A stretch of DNA of 64,000 nt from Waddlia sp964635295 (GCA_964635295.1 CAZWOB010000003.1:30753-94752), one strand, 5' to 3'. Shown: positions 43,213 through 52,717, counted from the first letter of the stretch. A program made the numbers and translations. The notes: generated from the sequence alone by a model not told the origin.

Positions 43213-44088
43213 TCAATGGTCCCGTTTAATGATAAAATAGGCAAGCTCCTTCAGAAATCCCGTATCCTGAGGAAGTTGGTCAAGCGATTTCATCGCCTCT
43301 TCGAAGAGCTTGTCCGCTGTCGATTTAGCTTCTTCGATCCCCAATAGGCTAACATAGGTGCTTTTATCATTTGTGAGATCAGAAGAGATCCCGCCACCTC
43401 GCTTCTTTTCACCAGCAGTAATATCAAGCACGTCATCAACGACTTGAAATGCTAATCCGATCCGTTCGGCAAATTGTATGACAGCCTGTCTTTGGTCATC
43501 TGGAACAGAGGAGATAATACAGCCGCACTCAACAGCAGCGCGGATCAACGCCCCTGTTTTTTTTGAGTGCAGCTCCTGCAGGGTTTGCAGGTCGATGGCT
43601 TTGCCTTCTGACTGGATATCCATCATCTGGCCCCCGATCATCCCTTGACCGCCGGAAGCCTTCGCAATGACTGCAATAAGGTCAGCTCGCTGATTTTTTT
43701 GAAGTGGGCCGGCTTCTGCGATCACTTCAAACGCCCGGGTAAGAAGAAAATCTCCGGCTAATACGGCTGTCGCCTCATCATACTCTTTATGCAAAGAGGG
43801 CTTTCCTCTTCGAAAATCATCATCGTCCATGCAGGGCAGGTCGTCATGGATCATCGAATAGGTATGGATCATTTCGATCGCGCATGCAGGGACTACTGCT
43901 TCTTCCAGGGACCCGACGAATAGCTCAGTGGTTGCTAGCGTCAGGGTCGGGCGTATTCTTTTTCCCCCTCCAAGAAGGGCATACCGCACAGCTTCGGATA
44001 GACTATCTTCTTCAACAGGAACAAACTGATCAAGAGTCTGTTCAATGAAAGATGTATAGGATTTAAGCTGATGATCAAGAGTGTTCAA
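43213..44088 (-). CDS. ispA: Polyprenyl (farnesyl/geranylgeranyl) diphosphate synthase
   Basis: 291 residues from a TTG at 44088, with GGAGA 6 nt upstream; no ATG lies near the N-terminus. GGGKRIRPTLTLA, first Asp-rich motif DDLPCMDDDDFRRGKPS, GGQGMIGGQMMDI, KTGALI and the second motif FQVVDDVLDITA identify a short-chain IspA-type synthase. It makes prenyl diphosphates for undecaprenyl phosphate and quinones. It overlaps the UDP-glucose dehydrogenase by 14 nt. Confidence 0.93.
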   Translation of the reverse strand: MNTLDHQLKSYTSFIEQTLDQFVPVEEDSLSEAVRYALLGGGKRIRPTLTLATTELFVGSLEEAVVPACAIEMIHTYSMIHDDLPCMDDDDFRRGKPSLHKEYDEATAVLAGDFLLTRAFEVIAEAGPLQKNQRADLIAVIAKASGGQGMIGGQMMDIQSEGKAIDLQTLQELHSKKTGALIRAAVECGCIISSVPDDQRQAVIQFAERIGLAFQVVDDVLDITAGEKKRGGGISSDLTNDKSTYVSLLGIEEAKSTADKLFEEAMKSLDQLPQDTGFLKELAYFIIKRDH

Positions 44089-45439
44089 TTAATGTCTCCG
44101 ATGCATAGTGGGGAGTGATGCCTATCCCGTGATAGTCAAAGCCTAATTGGGCCATTTCTTCCGGGTGATATTGATTGCGTCCGTCAAACAGACCCTTCCC
44201 TCTCATCGCTAGTTGGATTTTTTTGAAATCAAGGAATCTAAATTGCTTCCATTCTGTGACGAAAGAGAGAGCGTCCGCATCTTTTGCGCATGTATACTCA
44301 TCCTCGCACCAGATTAGGTTCGGGTTGTCGGGGAGGAGCGACTTTGCGTTCTCCATTGCGACCGGATCGAACGCTTTGACAGTGACGCCATCACTGAGCA
44401 ATTGCTTGATCAATACCAATGATGTGGCCTCACGCATGTCATCGGTATCAGGCTTGAATGCAAGCCCTAATACAGCGATCGTTTTACCCGCTAATCCGCC
44501 TTTGTCGCTAAAATAGGCGATAATTTTTTGTCCGAGCACCAACTTTTGCCGAGCGTTGACTTCATGCACTGCTTCCAATAGGTCCATGGGATGACCGAGG
44601 TTTTTCCCATGAGATTTAAGGGCTGTAATATCTTTAGGAAGACACGAACCTCCATATCCCGCTCCTGCATAGAGATAACTGTATCCAATCCTTTCATCAG
44701 CTCCCATTCCAATACGGACCTTGTTAATGTCGGCTTCCGTCTTCTCGCACAATCCGGCTAATTCATTCATAAAGGAGATTCGGGTCGCCAGCATCGCGTT
44801 TGAGGCGTACTTGGTCATTTCCGCCGAAACAGTGTCCATTAAAATCAGTCTTTCCCTGCTCAACATGAACGGCGAGTAGATCTCTTTCATTGTTTGGGTC
44901 GCGCGGGAATTGTCGATGCCGATGACCACCCTGTCAGGTTTCATAAAATCAGTGACGGCGTTGCCCTCTTTGAGGAATTCGGGGTTCGCAACGATATCGA
45001 AGTTTTCAGCTGATCCTCTTTGATCGAGCACTTCCTGGACCCATCCATGGATTTGACGTGCGGTACCGGGAGGAACTGTGGACTTGTTCACGATGATCTT
45101 ATAGGAGTTCATCTGTTCTGCGATGCTTTTCGCACAGCTTTTAACAGCATTTAAATTTGCAAATCCTTCTTGATTGACAGGAGTGTCCACGCAGATAAAG
45201 CAAACGTTGCTTCCATTGACTCCCGTTTCATAATCAGTTGTAAAATGGATGCGTTTAGCTGATACGTTGCGTTTGACCATTTCCTCAAGTCCCGGTTCGT
45301 AGATCGGGATGATCCCATCGTTCAGCCGTTGAATTTTTTCTTTGTCAATATCCAGACAGGTGACGTGATGTCCCATCTCTGCCAGGCATGTCGCGGTGAC
45401 CAGACCGACATAACCGATGCCTACAACTAATAATTCCAT
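44075..45439 (-). CDS. UDP-glucose 6-dehydrogenase
   Basis: 454 residues, AAGGAATTC before the ATG. NAD loop VVGIGYVGLVTATCLAEMGH, STVPPGTARQI, PEFLKEGNAV, catalytic Cys in AGYGGSCLPKDI and FKPDTDDMREATS. It oxidises UDP-glucose to UDP-glucuronate for surface polysaccharide. It lies in the same region as the sugar transferase at 41777. In operon with the prenyl synthase. Confidence 0.95.
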   Translation of the reverse strand: MELLVVGIGYVGLVTATCLAEMGHHVTCLDIDKEKIQRLNDGIIPIYEPGLEEMVKRNVSAKRIHFTTDYETGVNGSNVCFICVDTPVNQEGFANLNAVKSCAKSIAEQMNSYKIIVNKSTVPPGTARQIHGWVQEVLDQRGSAENFDIVANPEFLKEGNAVTDFMKPDRVVIGIDNSRATQTMKEIYSPFMLSRERLILMDTVSAEMTKYASNAMLATRISFMNELAGLCEKTEADINKVRIGMGADERIGYSYLYAGAGYGGSCLPKDITALKSHGKNLGHPMDLLEAVHEVNARQKLVLGQKIIAYFSDKGGLAGKTIAVLGLAFKPDTDDMREATSLVLIKQLLSDGVTVKAFDPVAMENAKSLLPDNPNLIWCEDEYTCAKDADALSFVTEWKQFRFLDFKKIQLAMRGKGLFDGRNQYHPEEMAQLGFDYHGIGITPHYASETLIEHS

Positions 45440-45480
45440 GTGAATTCCTTTTTTTATCGCTTATTTTAGTTGATTAAGGG

Positions 45481-47577
45481 TCAAAATTCAAGACAGGGAA
45501 CGCGGCACGCGTTATAGTCATAACAAGGCCGCTTGAGACCGACGGAGAAATGAATGGAGAACCTGTCGTCTTTTTCTCTGTGCTTATAGGCTATTTTCAC
45601 ATTCCATGAGGACCTGAAGGTTCCCAATATTGAAACCTGATACTCCAAATATCCCGCCTCGTCCTCACGATTCCAGCCATTTCTCGATTGAAATGCTAAC
45701 GCCCAGGTAGGATGGAACCTCCAAAAAAAATTGTAGAGAAACGTATCTCTTTTATCTGAAAGCAGGGTGTCTTCCAGATCTTCGACAGACCTGAAAGAAT
45801 CCAGGATAAAATTTGTCCTGTCCACTTTTCTCCAGGCATAAGGGCTTCGGTGCCTGTACTCCAACGCGACGGCGGTGTCTTCATTGACCGTCCATTCGAG
45901 CATGGTATTGAACTGATCGACCACTTGATGCTCAAAATCCCAAACAAAGAGGTTTGTGTGCCTCAGGCGCTGAGTAAAATTATAGACGGCCCTGACATAC
46001 GTTTTGGGAATTGTTTCATCAATGGTTTCCGTATCAAAAAAAGCGTAAGAGTATAGGTCGAGATAAAACGATCGGTAGATGCAGCAGGGGGATGACTTGT
46101 AGTAGAAGTTGTTCAGCAGTCCAAATCTCAGGGCATTTAAGCGGTACCATCCGTCTTCGATGTCAAAAATGAAATGATCGTCTGGAGATGTTGTGGGAAA
46201 TGTATAGTATTGATAACGTGCGTAAGGGGTGAGCACATGCTTGCACCGGCCGTAGAATCGGTAAAGGTCGGCATGTGCATCGATCTCAAACTGTCCGATC
46301 ACCATCCAGCGGTCGGCCTGTTTGACGCTGTTCCCATAATAGATAGCAGTCGTTCCGATCTCCGGAGTTATCGTCAGTTGACCAAGCTTGAAGGGTCTCC
46401 AGAAGGACTGGGACACTTCATACCTAGGAGAATTATAGTCGCTGATATCGGGTTCGCTATTGTTCGTATATTCCAGCTCCAAATAGGAAGCTTCAAACTT
46501 TCCTCCTGAAATGATCCCTGTCGACCCGATTTCAAATGGCCGGTAGGTTCCGTACAGTGTAGGAAGTTCCTGTTTCAATGTCTGAAACTGATTGACGCGG
46601 ACACGGGTGAGCATGGAAGCGATCCAGTTCGGCTCCTGGTGGCGGATGTAGAGCTCCGTGGGGTTGGCTAGAACAAGATAGAGGTCTGCATCGTCATAAT
46701 CTGAGGCCATTTCATAGTCGCTGAGCTTGTCCCAGGTAGCGTCGATGGTCGTTTTCCCATAATTCAGCTGTGTGTGGTAGCTGCCTTCAAGCCGGTATCG
46801 TGTGCGTGTTTTGCTATCGAAGCGTGTCTTATCTTCCGAAATGTAGTTGATTGTGCTGAACGATGTGCATTTACACGGAGATTGATAATAGGACTCAAAT
46901 CCTCCTCCGAACCCGCTCTTCACTCTATAATCTAACTTGAGGTTTGTCTGCCAATAGGGGGTGGAGTACAACGTGTAGATAAATCCGACTTTAGAACCTC
47001 GGGTTCCGCCAACTTTGACATTGAACCGGACAGGCGGGTCGAATAACGCGTTCAGATCAAGACGGATTTTGGGCATCCAAAAAAGGGGAAGCGCAATGAA
47101 GCGGACCTTCACGTTGTTCGCTGTCAGCATGTGGTGGTTTTGCAGGCGGGCATCGCTTGTTTCCAGCTGCCAGTCCATCATATAGTTCTCAGAAGTAGTT
47201 GCGAAGCCGTCTTTGATGTAAAAACTGCCGTCCGCGCATAAATGAATTTCGTGTCCGCCCACATACCATTCATCAATTGCCGTTCTGCCGTTATAGAGTA
47301 CGCCTGTTCTGGTCGTAAAATCGTAGACGAGCCTGTAACCTACGAAAAGGTAGTCGCCAAATTCAAGGATGATCTCTTGTTCTGCTTCCAGAAGTGATTG
47401 CGCATCGGCTGAGGTATAGCGGATTTTCATGGCCTGCACACGAAAATTCGGGGCAGAGATCACCCCGCCTTCCTCTGTAGTCAGAACGCCATTTTCATAG
47501 GTGGGATTTTCAATATTGATCTCGATTCCCTGAAGAAGCGCTAGTGGAGTTAGAAAAAGGAGGAGGAGCTTTTTCAT
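45481..47577 (-). CDS. LptD/OstA-like outer-membrane protein
   Basis: 698 residues with a signal peptide (1-17). An N-terminal OstA-like beta-jellyroll segment (about 20-150: ENGVLTTEEGGVISAPNF, AEQEIILEFGDYLFVGYRLVYD in part, KDGFATTSE) is followed by VRFIALPLFWMPKIRLDL, which marks the entry to the LptD barrel, and many aromatic-ended beta strands. It is the candidate LPS-insertion protein. It starts directly at the end of the HEAT gene (adjacent stop and ATG). The Cys pairs that lock E. coli LptD are not obviously conserved. Confidence 0.82.
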   Translation of the reverse strand: MKKLLLLFLTPLALLQGIEINIENPTYENGVLTTEEGGVISAPNFRVQAMKIRYTSADAQSLLEAEQEIILEFGDYLFVGYRLVYDFTTRTGVLYNGRTAIDEWYVGGHEIHLCADGSFYIKDGFATTSENYMMDWQLETSDARLQNHHMLTANNVKVRFIALPLFWMPKIRLDLNALFDPPVRFNVKVGGTRGSKVGFIYTLYSTPYWQTNLKLDYRVKSGFGGGFESYYQSPCKCTSFSTINYISEDKTRFDSKTRTRYRLEGSYHTQLNYGKTTIDATWDKLSDYEMASDYDDADLYLVLANPTELYIRHQEPNWIASMLTRVRVNQFQTLKQELPTLYGTYRPFEIGSTGIISGGKFEASYLELEYTNNSEPDISDYNSPRYEVSQSFWRPFKLGQLTITPEIGTTAIYYGNSVKQADRWMVIGQFEIDAHADLYRFYGRCKHVLTPYARYQYYTFPTTSPDDHFIFDIEDGWYRLNALRFGLLNNFYYKSSPCCIYRSFYLDLYSYAFFDTETIDETIPKTYVRAVYNFTQRLRHTNLFVWDFEHQVVDQFNTMLEWTVNEDTAVALEYRHRSPYAWRKVDRTNFILDSFRSVEDLEDTLLSDKRDTFLYNFFWRFHPTWALAFQSRNGWNREDEAGYLEYQVSILGTFRSSWNVKIAYKHREKDDRFSIHFSVGLKRPCYDYNACRVPCLEF

Positions 47578-49245
47578 TTAGTTTGTTGCTCTTATCAATA
47601 GACCCGCCAAAGCATAACGGTTTTTCCTGTTGCCGCTTTTGATGGCATCCAGGATCAACCCGATCCCATCTTCATCTTGCTGCTGTACCAGAGTTTCGTA
47701 ACTTTCGACCAAAAGTCTGGATGTTTCCTGGGGGGTCAGTTGGTACTGCGGGGTGCAGATGGAACGCATTTTCCACGGGAGCATTGGGCGAAATTGGATC
47801 ATGTCGTGATATTGATAATCTTTGACCCAGGCTTTTAACGTTTCCGAATAAGGGCCTTCTTCTCTCATGCGATAAAGGGCAAGGTTGCACCAATAGCGGA
47901 TCAATGGAACTCCCAATTGCTCGCGGTTGCTTTTTAGGGTCTCTACAGCGGCAGGAGAGCGAGTGGACTCCAATAAACGGGTTACAGTGGGAACTAGGTC
48001 CAATTGCTGTTTTTCCAGCAAAAGTTGCGCGAATTGAATAAAGTCTTTCTCAGGCAGTTCAAGCGTTTTTTGGAGGGCGGCCTCTTTCAAATTCAACGTC
48101 TGTTCGTATAGCAGTGGCGCCGATTCAAAATTCTGCTGGGCCGAGGGGACAATTTTATAAGCAGCCAGCCCCTTGCCGACGGATTGGATTTGAGAGAGGG
48201 CCAGGTCGCGGGGATCTCTCACAAATAATTCAAGGAGAGTGGGGAGGGAGCGGGGGTCGCGTCTTTCCAGCAGGGCTAAGGCTGCATTGACCCGGATGTT
48301 GATATCGCCGATGCAGCAAAGCTCGTAAAGGGTATCCTCGGAATGGTTGACTTCAGCCAGCGCTGAAATGGCAAAAAGATCGCCTTTCATTGCCAGCTCG
48401 ATCAGGGGGCGGGCTGCTTCTTCCCTCCCTAAGCGATTCAATGCTTGCAAGGAAGCAATTTGAACGTTTCGAGTTCCCGAACTTGTTAAGTGTTGAAGCC
48501 GTTTGACCGATTGCTCATCTTTCAACAGTCCAATAGCCACAGCAGTAGCCTCTTGCTCTTCCACCTGATGATGAGAAGAGATCCCGCGGATCTCCTGAAG
48601 CAGGTCGTCCCTTCCATATCTACCGGCGCTGAGGATAGCTTCGAGACGTACAGGTAGGAGTTGATGGCTCATCATCCGCTTTAACATGATGATCGCGTCC
48701 TTATCTCCCGACATCCCGAGCAGTTGAGGGAATACCGGAAGGGCTTGTGGGGGGACTTTGTACATCAACGATTCGATTTGATAGGCTGCTTTCGGGTGTT
48801 GACGCTGTGCCATGTGATATGCGGCCTCGAGCCTGATCGGAAGAAAAGGCGACCGCATGGCAAGATTCAGAAATCTGGAGGAATCGTCGGTATAGTTTTT
48901 AGACAGGAAGTTAAGCGCAACTAACTGAAAGCGAGGTTCATCTGATTTGATGGCGTCCTCAAGCAGATATTGAGCCTGGTCGTGTGTGCTGATGCCGGCT
49001 CCAAATAACGATAGAAGCTTGATCTCGGCATCATTGCATTTCCATCCCAGTTCGATTAATGTGAGACCGATCTGCTGCAGGAGCTGGTAATCATGTACAT
49101 TGGTTTCTTTGACCTTGTCTTCATAGATCTCTATTGCTGATTGGAAATGTCCTTGTCTGAGCAAATAGAGAATGCGGTTTGGCTCTGCGGAGAAAAGCGT
49201 ACTGAACAATAGCAGAAGAGATGCGCTCAGTTTAAATAATCCCAT
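47578..49245 (-). CDS. HEAT-repeat protein with signal peptide
   Basis: 555 residues from the ATG at 49245 (TTGGAATCG upstream); the open frame further upstream only overlaps maf. Signal peptide 1-18 (LFKLSASLLLLFSTLFSA). The mature protein is a helical solenoid with HEAT-like units (LPVRLEAILSAGRYGRDDLL; VQIASLQALNRLGREEAARP; NIRVNAALALLERRDPRSLP). Periplasmic scaffold; possibly connected with the LptD-like protein encoded 1 nt downstream. Confidence 0.82.
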   Translation of the reverse strand: MGLFKLSASLLLLFSTLFSAEPNRILYLLRQGHFQSAIEIYEDKVKETNVHDYQLLQQIGLTLIELGWKCNDAEIKLLSLFGAGISTHDQAQYLLEDAIKSDEPRFQLVALNFLSKNYTDDSSRFLNLAMRSPFLPIRLEAAYHMAQRQHPKAAYQIESLMYKVPPQALPVFPQLLGMSGDKDAIIMLKRMMSHQLLPVRLEAILSAGRYGRDDLLQEIRGISSHHQVEEQEATAVAIGLLKDEQSVKRLQHLTSSGTRNVQIASLQALNRLGREEAARPLIELAMKGDLFAISALAEVNHSEDTLYELCCIGDINIRVNAALALLERRDPRSLPTLLELFVRDPRDLALSQIQSVGKGLAAYKIVPSAQQNFESAPLLYEQTLNLKEAALQKTLELPEKDFIQFAQLLLEKQQLDLVPTVTRLLESTRSPAAVETLKSNREQLGVPLIRYWCNLALYRMREEGPYSETLKAWVKDYQYHDMIQFRPMLPWKMRSICTPQYQLTPQETSRLLVESYETLVQQQDEDGIGLILDAIKSGNRKNRYALAGLLIRATN

Positions 49246-49805
49246 AGGTCGATTCCAATTGTCTTGAGGAGTTCTCGCAGCGTGTTGATGGGAAGGCCCA
49301 TTGTATTGTAATAGCAGCCCTTGATCTTCCGAACGACGATCCCGCCTCCCATTTGAATTGCGTAGGCACCTGCTTTGTCCTGCCATTGAATCGATTGATG
49401 ATAGCGCCGGATCTGATCCTCCGTTAACGGATTGAACAGGACTTCGGTTGATTCGCTTGTGGTTTTGCAAACATTGTCGTGGTACAAGGCCAGGCTGGAA
49501 ATGACAGTATGCCATTCACCCGAAAGCGTTTGGAGCATTTCAAATGCATGCTGCTCATCTTTGGGTTTGCCGTAAACGGCCCCATCTTTATAAACGACCG
49601 TGTCGGCTGTTAGAATGGGGTAGCTTCCATAGTCGGAGATGAGCGATTCTGCCTTTCCTTTAGCAATTTGGCAGGCGTAGTCGATCGGGTCTCCCTCAAA
49701 TGGAATGGAGTCCTCATCAAAGTTCGGAGAGACGGATTGATGGGGGAGCGAAAAAAGGTTGATAATTTCGCGTCGTCTTGGTGATTGTGAACCGAGGATG
49801 ATCAT
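49227..49805 (-). CDS. maf: Maf-type nucleoside triphosphate pyrophosphatase
   Basis: 192 residues. ILGSQSPRRREII (substrate loop), KGKAESL, LTADTVVYKDGAVYGKP (catalytic Asp) and DKAGAYAIQMGGG. House-cleaning enzyme acting on modified NTPs and possibly linked to cell division. Overlaps the upstream gene by 4 nt and the HEAT gene by 19 nt. Confidence 0.94.
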   Translation of the reverse strand: MIILGSQSPRRREIINLFSLPHQSVSPNFDEDSIPFEGDPIDYACQIAKGKAESLISDYGSYPILTADTVVYKDGAVYGKPKDEQHAFEMLQTLSGEWHTVISSLALYHDNVCKTTSESTEVLFNPLTEDQIRRYHQSIQWQDKAGAYAIQMGGGIVVRKIKGCYYNTMGLPINTLRELLKTIGIDLWDYLN

Positions 49806-50128
49806 GAGACAAAAACTTGGGGAAAAACTTGAATTTTCAATTTAGAGAGATCCATTTCGGGGCAGAATTTTTGAAGTTCTTCGCGTACTTTTGCTGAAAC
49901 GTCCTGCAGCAACTGCATGGTCGTCATCCCGTGTGTGAGAAATACGCCGATATAATCCTGATCCTGATAGAGAATTTCCCTCAGGTCGGTTGTTTTTGAA
50001 ACTTTCGCCTCTTTCCAGGCGCTGTTTTGGTTCAGGGCGATCTTGATGTCGGCTTTTTGTTCGAAACCGACAAAGATTTTTACTTTCACACGGTTTTCAG
50101 TTCCGGTATCCATAAACAACTTGTCCAT
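49802..50128 (-). CDS. Conserved hypothetical small protein
   Basis: 108 residues, soluble, no signal peptide (RVKVKIFVGFEQKADIKIAL; DQDYIGVFLTHGMTTMQLL; DLSKLKIQVFPQVFVS). Alpha/beta composition. First gene of a minus-strand operon with maf (4-nt overlap). I do not recognise the family. Confidence 0.7.
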   Translation of the reverse strand: MDKLFMDTGTENRVKVKIFVGFEQKADIKIALNQNSAWKEAKVSKTTDLREILYQDQDYIGVFLTHGMTTMQLLQDVSAKVREELQKFCPEMDLSKLKIQVFPQVFVS

Positions 50129-50193
50129 TGAGTAAAACGATATGGAAGGATAGCATAGTTCACCTTCGTAAGTAAATAAAAGTTGGTGTAATT

Positions 50194-50358
50194 ATGAACC
50201 TATCCCGATATTCAAATTTGATATCTGTTTCATATTTTTGGCTCTTTTTTCCGATCTCTTCTTACAAAGCTTTACTAAGATTCGTTGCGAAGCGATCGAA
50301 AAAAATATCTCAAAAAGAAGAAAAATCTGCACAAATAGCAATATTAGGATAGGTTCAT
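50194..50358. repeat. 165-bp foldback (MITE-like) element at the methyltransferase start
   Basis: The left end 50194-50212 (atgaacctatcccgatatt) and right end 50340-50358 are inverted copies with two mismatches in 19, including 12 perfect terminal bases. The inner parts also align as imperfect inverted copies (ATTTG, TTTTTTCGATC, CTTC) towards a centre near 50276. The right end contains the first two bases of the methyltransferase ATG (50357). It fills most of the 228-bp gap; no ORF is inside it. Confidence 0.65.
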
Positions 50359-51109
50359 GTGGTTTCAACAATGGTTTAACGATGATTATCTCAAGCTATA
50401 TTCTCACAGGACAATGCGGGAAGCTGAAGAACAGGTGCAGTTCATCCGACAAGCTGTCGGTCTGAAGGGGAGTGAATCTGTTCTGGACCTTGCCTGCGGA
50501 ACGGGAAGACATTCACTTGCATTCGGGACGAAAGGAAATCGCGTCGTCGGTATTGACCTCTCTAAGTCCCTGATTGATAAGGCAAAGCAAAGGCTTATCG
50601 AGTATAAGGGACTGGATATCACATTCCTTGTTGCTGACATGTTTCATCTGCCGGATATCGGTCAATTTGATCTGATCGTCAATTTGTTCACTTCATTTGG
50701 GTATTTTGAAGAAGATAGTCAAAATCAAAAGGTTTTTGAAGTAGTCGATCGACATTTGACAAAAGAGGGGGTGTTCTTTTTAGATTACTTGCATCCCTAT
50801 TCAGTCAAACAGTCGCTTGTTCCAGAGGAAAATCAGCTAATTGAAGGGGAGCGGGTTGTAATTTCCCGGTTTCTGGACAAGGATACGGTCATCAAACGAA
50901 TCGAATTTCCCGGTCGTGCATACGAGGAAAGGGTCAAGCTATATGAAAAAGACAAGATCGAGGAGATGCTTGAAAACGAGGGGCTTACCATTGTGAAGTC
51001 GTGGAATGATTATTTAGGAAACGAATGGAAGGAAGAGGGAGATCGACAACTGTTTATGTGCAAAAAAAGGGCGGGTGAACGAGTCACCCGCCGCTTTAGC
51101 TATCGCTAG
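50357..51109 (+). CDS. Class I SAM-dependent methyltransferase
   Basis: 250 residues. SAM loop VLDLACGTGRHSLAFGTKGNRVVGIDLS (in part; motif I near residue 38), DITFLVADMFHLP and FDLIVNLFTSFGYF. The family resembles small-molecule methyltransferases; the substrate is unknown. AGGATAGG lies before the ATG, itself within the foldback element. The last 16 codons contain the omcB terminator (51062-51092), which shapes the C-terminus ERVTRRFSYR. Confidence 0.85.
   Translation: MWFQQWFNDDYLKLYSHRTMREAEEQVQFIRQAVGLKGSESVLDLACGTGRHSLAFGTKGNRVVGIDLSKSLIDKAKQRLIEYKGLDITFLVADMFHLPDIGQFDLIVNLFTSFGYFEEDSQNQKVFEVVDRHLTKEGVFFLDYLHPYSVKQSLVPEENQLIEGERVVISRFLDKDTVIKRIEFPGRAYEERVKLYEKDKIEEMLENEGLTIVKSWNDYLGNEWKEEGDRQLFMCKKRAGERVTRRFSYR
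51062..51092 (-). terminator. omcB terminator embedded in the methyltransferase gene
   Basis: GGCGGGTGA (51070-51078) pairs with TCACCCGCC (51084-51092). On the minus strand the 9-bp GC-rich stem is followed by CTTTTTTTG, a strong intrinsic terminator 33 nt after the omcB stop. It lies wholly inside the coding 3' end of the convergent methyltransferase. A second small hairpin (TAAACCT/AGGTTTA, 51111-51127) overlaps the omcB stop. Confidence 0.88.
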
Positions 51110-51124
51110 TTAAACCTGAAAGGT

Positions 51125-52660
51125 TTAGTTCACGATTGTGCTTTCCTGTTGTACGATCGGAGTAGTGATAGAGTCAGATGTGACTTCTACCAATACACGT
51201 CCGTCACCGGAACGATTTGCTCTGGCGTCAACACGGTATTTCAGTGTTTGACGTGGGCCAAAGTTATCGTATGGTGCGAAAGTGACCGTATTACCGTTCA
51301 CTGTTCCATTCGCATCGCCAGAAGCGCTTACAGGAACAATTTCAGGTGGGAATCTCACAACAACGCGAACATTGTCGTCTGGCTCAGATCCTTGGTTAAC
51401 TACTGTGATGCAGTAGCTTGTAGGATCACCAACACAGACTGGATCCTCTGTATCGCAGATGCAGACGTTAAGAGCAGGACGTCCTCTCCATCGAGTGACG
51501 AAGTCGTCGCAGCACTTGCAGCCTTGGCAGTTGTCGACAGATACGCGGTTTGTGAAGCATCCTGGTGTGCAGGTAGTCAATGTGATATTGAATGATACCT
51601 TTTCACCTGGCTTCAGCTCGCGAAGTCTCCAAACAGCCTGGTTGCCGTTGATCATTGCACCATTTGCAGATACAATAGAAGTTGCGTTTGGCGCGCAGTC
51701 AGATACGACTACGTCAGTCAAAGGCTTGTCACCAGTATTTGTAACAGTGATCTGGTAATCAGCATTTTTGCCAATTTGAACTTCTTTAGGTCCAACCTTA
51801 ACAACTTCACAGTCACAGCAGCAGATGCATGTGCACCATTGGCAAGAAACTGAGTCTGCATTACAAGCTGAGATAACAGCTGTGTTGCAAACTTCGCCTC
51901 TTGTGCAGGCTGTTGTGCAAATGTTGACCTTTTTCGTTTCGCATGGTGCCAGGCAGCCAAGCTTATACGTCAGAGTTCTCAAGCCACTGGAGTGCTGGAC
52001 TCCGTCAGGAAGATTGTCTGTCAAGACAACATCTTCAGCTGTGCAGCTTCCTCTGTTGGTCACTGTGATTGTGTAGTTTATTGGATCGCCAGGGCAAACC
52101 TCTTCAGGACCGCACTTGTGGCAAGTCAGGATAGGTTTAGCGCAAAGCAGTGAGCAGAATCTTACAGGTGTTGCGGAAGCGCAGAAACATGCGCACAGCT
52201 CACCTTCACATTCGCACTCTACCCATACACTGGCTGGGCGGCATTCGCCCTTTCTCATAGAACCGAAGTCCCATGTCAGTTTGCGGCCTTCAACTTTCGC
52301 TTGAGGCTCGCTGCGAACATAGTTAACCCCCTCGGGAAGATGTGTATTGACTGTTACATCGCACACATCATCACAAGCTTCAACTGTGAAGTCTAGTGAA
52401 TATTGGTCTCCCAACATGCACATTTTAGGGTTTCTTGCTTTTACCGTGATACCATCCAAGCATTTCAGTGTGTTACTGCTAGGATAGCAGCACTTCACTG
52501 GAGGCTTGCAAGCTGGCTCACAGCATGGGTCAGGGCAGACCTCTTCACATACCGGACCGCATGGGTCACATGATGCATTACGGTTGGAGCACCCCGTCCA
52601 TAACAACGTTGTAGCACTCAATAATAGAATTGAGGCTAAAATTCCTAGTTGTTTTCTCAT
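51125..52660 (-). CDS. omcB: Large cysteine-rich outer-membrane protein OmcB
   Basis: 511 residues, AAGGAGTCGC upstream. Signal sequence ending LWTGCSN (lipobox-like, unlike typical OmcB), then a very Cys-rich N-terminus (CDPCGPVCEEVCPDPCCEPA) and successive DUF11-type beta domains (YTITVTNRGSCTAEDVVLTD; YQITVTNTGDKPLTDVVVSD; YCITVVNQGSEPDDNVRVVV) each with Cys pairs. OmcB is disulfide cross-linked in the envelope of elementary bodies. Somewhat shorter than the ~550 residues of Chlamydia. Transcribed after the OmcA-like genes; own terminator at 51062. Confidence 0.95.
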   Translation of the reverse strand: MRKQLGILASILLLSATTLLWTGCSNRNASCDPCGPVCEEVCPDPCCEPACKPPVKCCYPSSNTLKCLDGITVKARNPKMCMLGDQYSLDFTVEACDDVCDVTVNTHLPEGVNYVRSEPQAKVEGRKLTWDFGSMRKGECRPASVWVECECEGELCACFCASATPVRFCSLLCAKPILTCHKCGPEEVCPGDPINYTITVTNRGSCTAEDVVLTDNLPDGVQHSSGLRTLTYKLGCLAPCETKKVNICTTACTRGEVCNTAVISACNADSVSCQWCTCICCCDCEVVKVGPKEVQIGKNADYQITVTNTGDKPLTDVVVSDCAPNATSIVSANGAMINGNQAVWRLRELKPGEKVSFNITLTTCTPGCFTNRVSVDNCQGCKCCDDFVTRWRGRPALNVCICDTEDPVCVGDPTSYCITVVNQGSEPDDNVRVVVRFPPEIVPVSASGDANGTVNGNTVTFAPYDNFGPRQTLKYRVDARANRSGDGRVLVEVTSDSITTPIVQQESTIVN

Positions 52661-52717
52661 TTAGCGACTCCTTATTTAAAAAGTCATATAAAAAAAAGGT
52701 TAGTTTTTCCCCTCAGT

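Noticed and set aside
48724..48924. 66-codon plus-strand frame inside the HEAT-repeat gene
   Set aside because: Shadow frame opposite a supported gene; no start signal.
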